Source of the DNA: Synaphobranchus kaupii
Lineage: Eukaryota; Chordata; Actinopteri; Anguilliformes; Synaphobranchidae
DNA: 64,000 bases
NCBI GenBank assembly: GCA_029718625.1
Contig: CM056391.1
Location: 7,169,465-7,233,464, forward strand
Direction of reading: 5' to 3'
Below, piece by piece: positions 1 through 10,973 of this stretch. A program made the position numbers and the translations under genes. Positions within the stretch are counted from its first letter, which is position 1. Each line of letters starts with the position of its first letter. A model generated the notes under the pieces. The model saw only the letters and a program-made list of their open reading frames with translations. It ran no database searches and was not told where the DNA came from.

Positions 1-179
1 GCCCCTCCTACGGCTCGCAGCCATAGCTACGATCAGGGGCTTTTCTTTACTCAGATATTAACTTTACACACACTACTCATTCCCGTCATTGCTATTCTGA
101 CCCGTGGGTTTTATAACTGCATACTGCTTGTGAGTGAATGCTTTGGGCTCATACTGTGATCTGAGAGAAGCGGAGCACG

Positions 180-259
<80 letters not shown>

Positions 260-520
260 GCGCGTGCACACCTGTGTTCACTATGCCCCAGTGTAAACAG
301 TGAGACTGTGTTTCCATAGTTACACATACAGGCTCCGATTCCCTGTTTCTGTTGGGTTGTGGTTCAGGATGTTTTTACCTGTTGAAATCCTAAACATAGG
401 AAATGTGTTTGTGTGGGTTTGGCATTTATTTATTTATTTATTTTTTGGGGAGGGGGTACCCCCCGGGTTGTGCTTTATTTTTGAGGAGTTCACCCCAGGG
501 TTTTTGGGGTTCATCCCCAG
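1..520 (+). other. tbx15 intron (5' part off window)
   Basis: No exon is recognisable. It holds a long GT microsatellite (184-268) and a short TTTA repeat near 426-442 before the acceptor at 519-520. Confidence 0.6.
184..268. repeat. GT microsatellite
   Basis: About 40 GT dinucleotides that grade into GC-containing variants at the right edge. Confidence 0.97.
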
Positions 521-692
521 GTATGTGTATCACAGCTCTAAATGGATGGTGGCGGGTAATGCAGACTCCCCTGTACCCCCACGTGTCTACCTGCACCCCG
601 ACTCGCTGGCCTCTGGGGATACCTGGACCCGGCAGGTGGTCAGTTTTGACAAGCTGAAGCTCACCAACAACCAACTGGAAGACCAGGGACAT
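521..692 (+). CDS. tbx15: tbx15 coding exon (T-box, middle part)
   Basis: Acceptor CCCCAG ends at 520 and donor GTGAGT starts at 693. The exon starts with one base that completes a split Arg codon and encodes 57 residues from YVYHSSKW to EDQGH. It is followed by a poly-G run (about 700-718) and a GT repeat in the intron. Confidence 0.92.
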
Positions 693-1197
693 GTGAGTGG
701 GGGGGGGGGGGGGGGGGGCAGTGTGTGTGTGTGATAGTGTGTATTCATTCCACACACACATATATCAGTGTTTCCCCTAGATTTTTTTTCAGGCCGGGCG
801 GTGAAAGTGCGCCATTTTGCGTAGAGGCGGGAAACTATAATTACACCCTCATAATATCAGTGCTGCCATTGAAAATTTTAATTAGGCCTAACGGGAAACC
901 GAAGCTGTTTTGGCAAGGGTTTTTCCAGATGCAATTTTGATCATTCCCGCATTCTGCGGTAAGGGAAATATTGCAGCTACATAAAAAAAGATTATATATA
1001 TTTTTTTAAAAGAATAATATAATTTTTTTTTTTTTTTTCATTAAAATTATTTATTTTCCCTCTTGTCCGGGCCGCCCGGCCAAGATAATGGTAGGGGAAA
1101 CACTGTATATATACACACACTCAGCCCCTGTACACACACACACACATGCACAGCCCCTACACACACACATATACACACACACCGGGATACATAGACC

Positions 1198-1240
<43 letters not shown>

Positions 1241-4200
1241 GGGATACACAGACCCTACACACACACACACTCACTCACTCACTCACTCTGTAATGTGTGT
1301 TTTCTGGTCCCAGATCATCCTGCACTCCATGCATAAGTATCTTCCGCGTGTTCATGTGATCAGGAAGGACTCCAGCATCCAGCTCTCAGCCAATAAACCG
1401 CTTCCAGCCGGAGAGGGAGTCCGCTCATTCAGCTTCCCTGAGACTGTCTTTACCACAGTCACCGCCTACCAGAACCAGCAGGTCAAAAACCCCAGCACCG
1501 TCCAATCAGAGAGCTCACAGAACAGCACTGTCTAATCAGACGGCTCACAGAGAACAGTACCGTCCAATCAGAGAGCTCACAGAACAACACTGTCTAATCA
1601 GACGGCTCACAGAGAACAGTACCGTCCAATCAGAGAGCTCACAGAACAGCACTGTCTAATCAGACGGCTCACAGAGAACAGCACCATCCAATCAGAGAGC
1701 TCACAGAACAGCACTGTCTAATCAGACGGCCCACAGAGAACAGTCTGGACTGGACCGCCAATCAGCACTGACCATAATGTACAGAAAAAGCATGATGCCT
1801 TGTTTTTAAATGTATTTGTTGTGTTTTTATATCTCTGTTTGTGCTTCATTAATTAATGTTCTTGCTTACAGATCACCACGGCTAAAAATCGACAGAAACC
1901 CGTTTGCCAAAGGTTTCCGAGACTCTGGAAGGAACAGGTGGGATTCCAGCTGCCTCAGGGGCCCCAGCTTCCTACCTCTCAGGGGCCCCAGTTTCCTACC
2001 TCTCTGGGGCCCCAGTTTCCTACCTCTCAGGGGCCCCAGCTTCTTACCTCTCAGGGGCCCCAGCTTCCTACCTCTCAGGGGCCCCAGCTTCCTACCTCTC
2101 AGGGGCCCCAGCTTCCTACCTCTCAGGGGCCCCAGCTTCTTACCTCTCAGGGGCCCCAGCGTCTTACCTCTCAGGGGCCCCAGCTTCCTACCTGTCAGGG
2201 GCCCCAGCTTCCTACCTCTCAGGGGCCCCAGCTTCCCATCTCTCAGGGGCCCCAGCTTCCCACCTCTCAGGGGCCCCAGCTTCTTACCTCTCAGGGGCCC
2301 CAGCTTCCTACCTCTCAGGGGCCCCAGCTTCCTACCTCTCAGGGGCCCCAGCTTCCTACCTGTCAGGGGCCCCAGCTTCTTACCTCTCAGGGGTCCCAGC
2401 TTCTTACCTCTCAGGGGCCCCAGCTTCTTACCTCTCAGGGGCCCCAACTTTCCATCTCACAGTGGCCCCAGCTTCCTACCTCTCAGGGGCCCCAGCTTCT
2501 TACCTCTCAGGGGCCCCAACTTTCCATCTCACAGTGGCCCCAGCTTCCTACCTCTCAGGGGCCCCAGCTTCTTACCTCTCAGGGGCCCCAGCTTCCTACC
2601 TCTCAGGGGCCCCAACTTCCCGTCTCTCAGGGGCCCCAGCTTCCTACCTCTCAGGGGCCCCAGCTTCCTACCTCTCAGGTACCTCTAAACAGAAAAATCA
2701 CAGAAAAGTTCTCATGGTTGGTGCCAATATTTCAGTGGGTAAATGTGAAAACATCTTCATTTATTTTCATTACATTACATTACAATCATTTGGCAGATGC
2801 TTTTATCCAAAGCGACGTACAATAAGTGCATATTGAAGGTCATTGACGCGACTACAAAGCAAATCCGACAAAGCACAACTTTCTCACAGCGTAGGAGCTA
2901 TCCCTAGTAATGAACATGAGTAGTACACACAGTCAGCGATTCATTCTGAATTAAAAATAACCAAAAACACAAGTAAATAGAAAACAAGAAAACAGGAAGC
3001 GAGTACTATAGAATGGCCCTATATAGGTATTTTAGTCGAGGTGAAGTCTGAAAAAGTGCGTTTTCAGACCATGACGAAAAACAGACAGTGTTTCAGCTGA
3101 GCGCAGCAGAGTGGGGAGTTTGTTCCACCACTGGGGAGCTAGGGTGGAAAAGCTCCGCAGTCGGGACGAGCGGGAGCCGTTAACATGGAGGGGGGGGAAG
3201 TGCAAGTCACCCTGCAGCAGCAGAGCGAAGTGGTTGAGCAGGAGCGTAGTGCTGGATTAAGTCCTGGAGGTAGGAGGGGCCTGACCTTTTGGCTGCAGGG
3301 TAGGCCAGGGTCAGAACTTTGAACCTGATCCTGGCCATGACCGGCAGCCAGTGGAGTGACCTCAGCAGGGGGGTGATGTGCGAGAACTTGGGGAGGTTGA
3401 ACACAAGCCGAGCAGCCGCGTTCTGGACCAGTTGTAGGGGCAGAATGGCGCAGGCTGGTAGGCTTGCGAGAAGGGAGTTGTAGTAGTCCAGACGTGAGGT
3501 GACCATGGCCTGGACAAGAAGCTGGGCGGAGTAGGTGGTCAGGTATGGCCGAATCCTCCTGATGTTGTACAGGAGGAACCTGCAGGACCGTGCCGTTGCC
3601 CTGATGTGTTCTTTGAAGTCCAGCTGGTCGTCCAGGACCACCCCCAGGTTCCTTGCAGAGCGGGAGGCGGTGACCATGGTTCCGACCATGGTTTTCATGA
3701 CAACGAACAGGAGCTCATTTAAAATTCACACGCCACGTGTGGAATCGTTGTTCCATGTTCATTAAAACTTGTAGGCCATAAATACAAACTCCTGCTGCTC
3801 AGTCAAGTTGTAGATATAGTCTTTCCTTTGTATGCCAAGTTGGTTTGTGTTTTATGGTGAAATTTAATGTCTCAATAACGTAAATGAATTAAGTGTCCAC
3901 AGAAAGAACATGATATTGTTGGCTTACTTATTAGCTTACTGTTGCACACGCCAATGATCGATATCGTGTGGTTCCCCCCCCCCCCAAAAAAAAAAAAATC
4001 ATACTGACTATGCCTGGGGTTTGAAATCGTATTTACCTTTTAGGGTTGTTTTAACGTACTTGTTCCTAGTTTGAAAATGCACTAATGTACGTCGCTCTGG
4101 ATAAGAGCGTCTGCCAAATGACTAAAATGTAAATGTAAATGTATTGTTAGGGAAGGGAAGCCTCTAGAATCTGAGAGTTAAACATTTATTGGGGGGCACA

Positions 4201-5064
4201 GTACTGTCTTTCAGTACAGATGAATCCTATTGGAATCACCCATAACTCCCAAACAAACAAAAAAACATGTTGCTGTTCTCATGAGACCAATAAGTCTCTC
4301 ACCTGGAAAGAGAAAACTGTACTGAGATCAGTGTTTTGCAGCTGAGGATGTTTTGGGATGATTTCAGTTGTTCTGAGATCAGTGGGTTGACTGTTCTGAG
4401 ATCAGTGTTTTAGACTGCTCTGAGATCAGTGGTTTGGGTTGCATTGGTGCCTTAGCGGACCCCCTGGCTGACACAGAGCTGAATTATCATGTAACCGTGG
4501 AAACAGTGAAACGGGACCCACGGCACATGAAAGTGCTCGCATCTGGACCCTGTTACTAGCACAGATATTTGAGACATCTTTTTTCACTTTCCCAACAATA
4601 GAGCCGTTGATTTATGAACTATCATTAAAATTTCACTGCACAAAAGCAACAGATGAAAAGACTATACATATATACTGTATATAATGTGTGTGTGTGTGTG
4701 TGTATGCGCGCACGTGCAGATATATGCAAAACATTATCTTCCCATATGCTTCACCTTAATAGTCATATCATATATTTATTAATTGTATGTATTATGTCCA
4801 AATATACATTGGTAAAACGTAGCAAGATGTGCTGTCACATTATTTGTTTTTGGACAGTGTGGCTTTCAGTGATGCAAGCTCAGCATGACTGTGGCTCACC
4901 TTTAACCTCAAAAAGTCAATCACAGATGATATTGCCGACTTTTTCTTGCTGAAAAAAAACAAGACTGGCGAGAATTGAAAAGGGAAAAGAAAGATGTGTG
5001 TTCATTTTCTATCTTTTATGGAAGTTTATCTCTCTCAATTATTTTTATCTCTCTCCCTCTCCTT

Positions 5065-5096
<32 letters not shown>

Positions 5097-5100
5097 CCCC

Positions 5101-5148
<48 letters not shown>

Positions 5149-5256
5149 CCCTCTCTCCCTTACTCCCCCTCTCTCGCTCCCTCTCTCTCTCACTCCCTCT
5201 CTCTCACTCCCTCTCCCTTACTCCCCCTCTCTCGCTCCCTCTCTCTCGCTCGCTCC

Positions 5257-5293
<37 letters not shown>

Positions 5294-8045
5294 ACTCCCT
5301 CTCCCTTGCTTTCTCTCTCTCTCAGGACGGGTTTGGAGGCGATAATGGACAGCTATGCTTTCTGGAGACCTCCGGTTCGGACGCTTACGTTTGAGGACTT
5401 TACCTGCATGCAGAAGCATCAAGGTGAGTGGCTACGCCGTTATTGGCTGTCTGTCCGTTACAATCCAATTAGAGGTAAATTGACCAGCCCCTGTCGTCCA
5501 ATCCCATCGCAGCGTGAGTGTGACACTCCGGAGCAGGGAGTCATTACCCCGCTGTTGTGTTTGTACAGGGGAGTTTATTTTTCTTCATACTGGCTTGTGC
5601 TGCAGCTTTACAGCCTGCATAATGGCCACCAGCTTTATTTAGTTTTACATGCTTTCAAAGCATATTTCTCTCAAAAAGGTAGAGAACAAATTAATAACCG
5701 GGTAAGTGATTGATAAGCGGGTAAGTGATTGATAAGCGGGTAAGTGATTGATAAGCGGGTAAGTGATTAATAAGCGGATAAGTGATTGATAAGCGGGTAA
5801 GTGATTGATAAGCGGGTAAGTGATTGATAAGCGGGTAAGTGATTGATAAACGGGTAAGTGATTGATAAACGGGTAAGTGATTGATAAGCGGGTAAGTGAT
5901 TGATAAGCGGGTAAGTGATTGATAAGCGGGTAATTGATTGATAAGCGGATAAGTGATTGATAAGCGGGTAAGTGATTGATAAGCGGGTAAGTGATTGATA
6001 AGCGGATAAGTGATTGATAAGCGGGTAAGTGATTGATAAACGGGTAAGTGATTGATAAGCGGGTAAGTGATTGATAAGCGGGTAAGTGATTGATAAGCGG
6101 GTAAGTGATTGATAAGCGGGTAAGTGATTGATAAGCGGGTAAGTGATTGATAAACGGGTAAGTGATTGATAAGCGGATAAGTGATTGATAAGCGGGTAAG
6201 TGATTGATAAGCGGGTAAGTGATTGATAAGCGGGTAAGTGATTGATAAGCGGGTAAGTGATTGATAAGCGGGTAAGTGATTGATAAGCGGGTAAGTGATT
6301 GATAAACGGGTCTGGCAGATAATGGCCATGATGGGCTCAGAGGGCCCGTGTGCATATGGAGGTGATTATAAACTAGTTCTGATCTCTGCTGAGGAAGAGA
6401 TCTGAGAGATTTATAGATCATCTCCACCTTAAAGGGCCTGTTAGACTCTGAATGACTGATTTATAGATCATCTCCACCTTAAAGGGCCTGTTAGACTCTG
6501 AATGACTGATTTATCCCTTATGAAAAAAGAATATACTGCAGTATATTGTAAATATATCAAAATTATTGTCACAATATATTTCAAATATACTGCAGTATAT
6601 TACATTTCCATAAGGGGGGTAGATCATCTCCACCTTAAAGGACCTGTTAGACTCTGAATGGCTGTTTGTCAACAGGGGGTGTGCGTATAAAACCACCCGC
6701 CAATCAAGCTGTGTGAAGTCCGTTCCATTTGGATATGGAGCAGAATAGTTTTGCCCTCTCATCTGGAACAGAACGAAAGACAAGCAGCCTGTTCCGTGGG
6801 ATTTTTTTATGCCGTAACGGGCCTGTTGCCTGGAGACCATCAGTATAATTTGCACTGTCTTGCAGGAACCCAGACCTCCACATTAGAATGTGAACCCCTC
6901 GGCTTACGTAAGAAAAGCAAAGGTTTCCTTTCCAAGTGCCAAAACATACGCATTAAATCTACCAGCAATGAAGTGTCCCAATTCACTTTTTTTTTGTCAC
7001 CTTAGCAAGTCATTCCTAAAATATAAAATAATTTCTGTCCTTCTGCTGACAGGAGATTTTCCCAAGGTGAGAAGAATTATTCTGCAGTATTACTTTTAGG
7101 GAAGTCTGTGTAATCAGTTTACTGAATTAATACTGTGATTCATAGTGATTTAATGAATGAATGAATGAGAGTGATTGATTCACTGATGCATTTGTTGTGT
7201 CTGTTGCAGGCGGGAGCACAGGCTCCTCCCCCAGCGCCTCTAGTGCAGGAACGCCATCCCCCTCTGGCCCCGCTCACCTTCTCTCCCCCTCTGGCCCCAC
7301 CCACCTTCTCTCCCCCTCCTGCTCCCCGCCCAATTTCCACCTGACCGCTGGCGGTTTTGGCAGCAGCTGCAGGGAGAGCCCGCTGTGTGGCATGGGCCTA
7401 TCGGAGTACTCGCCCTGTGCCCGTAGCCCCGCCCCTGGTCCCGCCCCCTGCCACACCCTGCCAGGCCGCAGCGGGTTGGCCGATGTGGCCTATGGCCGAC
7501 GGCAGACGGGCGGCTCCGCCCCGCCCTCAGACTCCTACCTGCCCCAGAGGACTTCGTCCCTGGTTGCCACGGGGATACAGGGCCCCTGCAGCACGGGCAG
7601 TAAAGTGGACGCCTATGGCGGGCAGCGGGGGTCCTTCCCCGCCTCGCAGCTGCAGTACGTGATGCAGGCAGGGGGCGGGGCTAACCCCAGTGCCTCCGCC
7701 CATGGCTCCTCCCCTGCGGGTCACATGGTCGGCAGTGGTCATCACGCGCAGCAGCAGGGATCGTACGGAGGATTCTCCCTGCACAACCCCTACGGGCTGT
7801 ACGGTTACACTTTCCCCGGCTCCGCCCGATTCTCTGCCAGCGGCGACAAGCTGTCCGTCACCCAGGCTCCTCCCCACCCGCCGTGTCCTGCCGCGGGCTA
7901 CGCTGAGCGCCAGAATCCAGCCCGCGGGATGGACACACCCGTGCACGGGATCGGCAGCAGTACCCGCGGCAGCCAGCAGGGGGCAATGAGCTGCGATGGG
8001 TGGCAGTATGGAGCAGCATCCCACATACCTATGCACATGGTGTGA
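521..8045 (+). CDS. tbx15: tbx15, T-box transcription factor 15 (3' part: five coding exons)
   Basis: The gene encodes a nuclear T-box transcription factor of the TBX15/18/22 group, known to act in mesenchyme and skeletal patterning. The exons lie at 521-692, 1314-1481, 1872-1937, 5326-5423 and 7210-8045. All have AG/GT borders and phases that fit, except for one surplus base in the third. The first four give the C-terminal two thirds of the T-box ([58 protein letters not shown]) and the conserved [15 protein letters not shown] block. The last gives a Ser/Pro/Gly-rich tail with the TBX15-type blocks QYVMQAG and [12 protein letters not shown] and the ending MHMV. Exons for the N-terminus and the start of the T-box lie off the left edge. 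The downstream neighbour spag17 is also TBX15's neighbour in human, which supports orthology. Tbx16/Tbx6 and Tbx18 were considered; the tail and the synteny favour tbx15. Confidence 0.9.
766..1105. mobile_element. hAT-like MITE, about 340 bp
   Basis: Imperfect terminal inverted repeats CAGTGTTTCCCC at the left and GGGGAAACACTG at the right bound a non-coding A/T-rich body. The CAG...CTG ends and size fit non-autonomous hAT elements. It sits in TA/CA-rich sequence, so an 8 bp target duplication cannot be read cleanly. Confidence 0.75.
1109..1289. repeat. CA microsatellite with interspersed longer unit
   Basis: CA runs are interrupted twice by a GGGATACA-AGACCCTA type segment, then an ACTC run leads up to the exon acceptor. 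Confidence 0.9.
1314..1481 (+). CDS. tbx15: tbx15 coding exon (T-box, C-terminal part)
   Basis: The acceptor is GTCCCAG and the exon is phase 0, 56 codons, from IILHSMHKY to TAYQNQQ. The donor GTCAAA at 1482 is weak beyond the GT. A 62 bp tandem repeat begins within 20 bases of the donor. Confidence 0.92.
1497..1745. repeat. 62 bp tandem repeat, about 4 copies
   Basis: Each unit holds two related halves, one around CCAATCAGAGAGCTCACAG and one around CTAATCAGACGGCTCACAG. Confidence 0.92.
1872..1937 (+). CDS. tbx15: tbx15 coding exon with one-base frame break (T-box end)
   Basis: Acceptor TTACAG ends at 1871; the donor GTGGGA starts at 1938. The expected phase-0 reading is [22 protein letters not shown]. 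Seven bases rather than six precede the CGG codon at 1879, so the exon holds one extra base at about 1878-1879. Read literally, the frame is lost and a stop is reached at 5392-5394 in the next exon. The rest of the exon and both later exons are intact in the expected frame. A sequencing or assembly error is therefore more likely than decay. Confidence 0.85.
1956..2684. repeat. 24 bp minisatellite, about 30 copies
   Basis: The unit is AGGGGCCCCAGC followed by TTCCTACCTCTC. It begins about 20 bases after a tbx15 splice donor. The length is a multiple of three and no frame has a stop, so long spurious ORFs exist on both strands. Each unit contains a pyrimidine-rich stretch ending in CAG that looks like a 3' splice site. 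Confidence 0.96.
2769..3705 (-). mobile_element. L2-clade LINE, 5'-truncated copy
   Basis: On the minus strand the copy ends with the fish L2 tail (CTTTGGATAAAAGCATCTGC then ATGTA-type repeats at 2769-2795). Upstream are a 3' UTR and the end of a reverse-transcriptase ORF. The same 3' UTR recurs on the + strand at 45276-45427. Confidence 0.9.
3207..3698 (-). pseudogene. C-terminal part of L2 LINE reverse transcriptase
   Basis: The reading frame of 163 codons carries the typical RT thumb/C-terminal blocks [41 protein letters not shown] and [16 protein letters not shown]. The polymerase core (YADD) is missing, so this is a dead 5'-truncated copy inside a tbx15 intron, antisense to the gene. 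Confidence 0.9.
4081..4145 (+). mobile_element. L2/SINE 3' tail fragment
   Basis: The conserved tail TCGCTCTGGATAAGAGCGTC and CTGCCAAATG is followed by GTAAAT repeats. No head was recognised upstream. Confidence 0.8.
4146..5049 (+). other. tbx15 intron, mostly unique
   Basis: No exon is supported. It includes a three- to four-fold repeat of a CTGAGATCAGTG motif (about 4320-4435) and a short GT run at 4687-4703. Confidence 0.5.
5050..5325. repeat. CT-rich low-complexity tract at intron 3' end
   Basis: An almost pure pyrimidine tract, over 250 bases long, leads into the CTCAG acceptor of the exon at 5326. Confidence 0.92.
5326..5423 (+). CDS. tbx15: tbx15 coding exon (post-T-box block)
   Basis: The exon follows a long pyrimidine tract and CTCAG; the donor is GTGAGT at 5424. 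It encodes [25 protein letters not shown] and TCMQKHQ, a block typical of the TBX15/18 group. It enters in phase 2 (completing Arg) and leaves with one base that completes Gly in the last exon. Confidence 0.92.
5697..6312. repeat. 19 bp minisatellite, about 32 copies
   Basis: The unit is GGGTAAGTGATTGATAAGC with few variants. Every unit contains GGGTAAGTG, a good match to a splice donor. It starts about 275 bases after the true exon donor. Confidence 0.96.
6409..6670. repeat. 50 bp unit in three copies, the third split by a MITE
   Basis: Copies start near 6409, 6459 and 6509. The core is AGATCATCTCCACCTTAAAG. The third copy is interrupted by the element at 6514-6619. Confidence 0.9.
6514..6619. 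mobile_element. 106 bp MITE with TA target duplication
   Basis: The ends CCCTTATG and CATAAGGG are inverted repeats, and an internal ATACTGCAGTATAT palindrome occurs twice. TA is found at both edges (6512-6513 and 6620-6621), and neighbouring copies of the 50 bp repeat show the uninterrupted site. A TA target suggests a Tc1/mariner-type element. Confidence 0.8.
6671..7209 (+). other. tbx15 last intron, 3' part
   Basis: Unique A/T-rich sequence with no supported exon; it ends in TTGCAG. Confidence 0.5.
7210..8045 (+). CDS. tbx15: tbx15 last coding exon (C-terminal domain)
   Basis: Acceptor TTGCAG ends at 7209; the stop TGA is at 8043-8045. It encodes about 278 residues. First comes a Ser/Thr/Pro-rich stretch ([14 protein letters not shown]), then TBX15-like blocks ([49 protein letters not shown]) and the end MHMV. 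The exon is far richer in G+C than its surroundings. One short duplication (HLLSPSGP) is visible near 7272-7305. Confidence 0.93.
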
Positions 8046-8123
8046 GTGCAGAACCCCTTCTACACTCCTCTCTCTCTCCCTCTCTCTCTCTCGCTCTCTC
8101 TCTCTTTCTTTCTCTCCCTCCCG

Positions 8124-8129
8124 AATAAA
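8124..8129 (+). promoter_or_regulatory. possible proximal poly(A) signal of tbx15
   Basis: AATAAA lies 79 bases after the stop codon, behind a CT-rich stretch. A second AATAAA at 8722-8727 may be the distal signal. Neither can be proven from sequence alone. Confidence 0.35.
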
Positions 8130-9865
8130 TCTCTAATCAAATGAAGGGGAAATGGACGTACAGGGTACAACGACATGGAACAACAAACCCAAAGAGTGCT
8201 GGGAGTGCACACAGCTCACTGTCGATCTCCCCCAGGGCCCTATGTATCCCAGGGGACATGTTCCTGAGTCTGATCATTTCACGATTATGCAGGTGGCCGA
8301 GGTAATGCCTGTTTGAAATGGAAGGACCCCTCTATCTGTGTGAATTGACTGGGAGTGGTGTAGACTACAGTGGGACTGGGACTGTCTGCAGGCTGTAGGG
8401 AAAGTCCACAGTCTGAGACTCTAAAATTATAGACTATAAGACCCCAGCAGTGTCGATACGCTGATCAGTCTTCCTCAAACGGGCCTTCGTCACACCCAGT
8501 TAGACTTCACTCTGCAACAGGACATGCTGCTGGGCACAACTGAAACGTTCTTGCAAATTAAAGTATGTTTTCTTGGTGTGTGTAGATATGACCATATTTA
8601 CGTATGTGCCTATCAATAATGCCAAAGAACCAATGAGGTACGTATGTCTATAATTATATAATAACAGTTGAATAAAATTCACTATTAAAAGCTGTATAGG
8701 TGCCAAGCACAAAAAAATCTTAATAAACATTTTAATTCCTTTTAATGTGGATTTTTATTTTTTTGCAGAAATGGGCAGTTTTGGTTATTTTACTTTGAAA
8801 AAGTGTTCTAAATTCACAATCTAAAATTGCTGATTGACAGTAAAATGTATTTCTCAAACGCTGTGAGACATACCCCCTCCGTTATAAAGAGTGAACGGCC
8901 TTCCTTTGTGACTAATAATGTAAATGTGCTGTTTTGGGTCATTTAAATTTTCCACCAAATCAATCCGTGTTTATTATGGTGGAAGAGCACTTATCCTTTT
9001 TGTATCTGCATGGTTTTTCATTAATAATCAAAACTGCTGTGATTTAACCTGCTCAATCAGCATCCCATTGCACTGCCCCCCACCCCACCCCACCCCCAAT
9101 CCAAAATTGGCATTTTTCATAAATAAGTTACCATGACAGCGGGTTTCTGTGGTGAACTTCATCTCAGCGTCTCTCAGGGGTAATGGCCTATTGGAAACAC
9201 CTGGATTCCCAGCATGTCAGAATAAGCCCTGTTTCAGCTACACTGCTTTCACCAGAGAAAAGTTCTTGATGTAATAATTTGGCAGAGCCCCTTTATAAAG
9301 ATATTGTTTCCAGTAATTATGTGTGATCAGTTCTGGTTTTGACCAATGCTGCCTGATTGACAGCTCCACAGATTTTAAAATAATGGAGGAAGAACATGTT
9401 GTCCCCAATAGAGAGATACACGTGTGTGTGTGTGTGTGAGAGAGAGATTATGGTTTGTTTTCCTGCTTGGAAAGTGTTTTTTTCCCCACAGTTGATTGAT
9501 GAGGATGTGGAGCATGTCTGTACTGCAGTATAATCCCACACTCGACCCCTCTCTAATGAAGAGCATGTGTGTTTGTTACATGCAGTTCATTTCATTAAGC
9601 ACTTCTGTCACCACGCATGTCAGGGTCATCAACACACAACATCTCATCTTCTCCCATTTCACATACCACATTAGCCTGCATACACTGTTTTATGAAGCGA
9701 TGTGAAATCTTTTTCTTTTTCTATTTCTTTTTCACACACTAACTGGGGGAGGAGCCTGACATTTGCTTGTATGTGTGTGAGAGAGAGATGGAGAGTGTAC
9801 ATTTGCTATACGTGTCCTGTGCTCAATTAGAAAGCCACTGTAATCACCTGACAAATTAATGGGGG
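8130..9865. other. tbx15 3' UTR and start of the intergenic spacer
   Basis: Unique sequence; only short GT runs (9422-9438) and a C-rich stretch near 9075-9100 stand out. I see no gene. Confidence 0.5.
8722..8727 (+). promoter_or_regulatory. possible distal poly(A) signal of tbx15
   Basis: AATAAA in A/T-rich sequence about 680 bases after the stop, followed by T-rich DNA. A 3' UTR of this length would be ordinary. Confidence 0.35.
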
Positions 9866-9867
9866 AG

Positions 9868-9950
<83 letters not shown>

Positions 9951-9952
9951 TT
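9866..9952. repeat. compound GA / GTGC microsatellite
   Basis: A GA run (to about 9906) is joined directly to about eleven GTGC units. Confidence 0.95.
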
Positions 9953-10175
9953 TGCACCTTGCTTGGTAAATGAACAGACGCAGTCACAGTGAGTATATAT
10001 TTGTTGTATTCGACAGCAGTTTGACAGCATTTGCGAATCCGCCAATTTCAATTTTGTTTTAAGTAGGGGCCTTAAGAGAATGGATTGTGATTTCTGGTAA
10101 ACTCATGGCCTCTTGTGTTTATTGGTTTAATTTGTTAAAAACCTCGAGACCTTCTTCACTCTCCCTCTGGAAGTA

Positions 10176-10282
10176 ACTATGAAGTCACAATTCACAAGAA
10201 ACACAGAACCATACAACAAACCTGTACACTATGAAGTCACAATTCACAAGAAACACAGAACCATACAACAAACCTGTACACT
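10176..10282. repeat. 52 bp tandem duplication
   Basis: Two nearly identical copies, starting ACTATGAAGTCACAATTCAC. Confidence 0.95.
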
Positions 10283-10554
10283 GATATTCTGCTCATTATC
10301 ATCTTATATTTTATTTCTTGAGATGTTTTGCGTAGTTCTTTATCCCTTGGTTAGGGTTGTTGTTGCGAATACGTGGCATGTTTTTTGCCCAGGCACTCTC
10401 AGTAGTTTGCTGCAGCTCCAGGTTTTAACGTCATAAAACCATAGAATGGAAAAGCACCAGGATCCCCGCTGGTCTTAGTGCAGTGATGTCTGACCTGATT
10501 CTGCTGGCAGCTCCGCAAACACCAGGAAGAGAGCTGCTCACTTCTGGCTTAGAG

Positions 10555-10640
10555 ACACACACACACACACACACACACGTACGTACGCACACACACACAC
10601 ACGCGCACACATACACACACGCTCACACACACACATGCAT
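10555..10640. repeat. CA microsatellite with CGTA interruptions
   Basis: CA runs flank a short GTACGTACGC segment. Confidence 0.93.
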
Positions 10641-10973
10641 TTGCATAGACTACATAAGCTTTGTGCTCCTGGTTTCTTGTGTAAAGGAGGTTTACCATCA
10701 GACATGGTTTAAGAGAATAATCTCTCTAAATAAACACTACCGTCTGTTCAGACGCCACACCTGTAACAGGTAAATCAGCTTTGTTGCTGTGGGATATACC
10801 GCCGGCTTAAGGGCTTGTCTGGTATTTTGGGGGCTGCTAGGTGGCGCATTCTTCTAACGAAGCAGGTTTTAATGAAGTGATGCTCCCTGCAGTCCGGAAT
10901 GTTCCAGAGACAGCTCTGGTCTACAGCCCCTCAGAACTCCTCCAGTAGAGGGGTTTCAATTGGCCAACTCATG

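Noticed and set aside
1810..2836. Mucin-like open frames of about 290-310 codons on the + strand
   Set aside because: They arise from the 24 bp minisatellite in a tbx15 intron and are open in all three frames.
521..8045. Assignment of the T-box gene to tbx16/tbx6 or tbx18
   Set aside because: The C-terminal blocks and MHMV ending fit TBX15, and the spag17 neighbour is the TBX15 neighbour in human.
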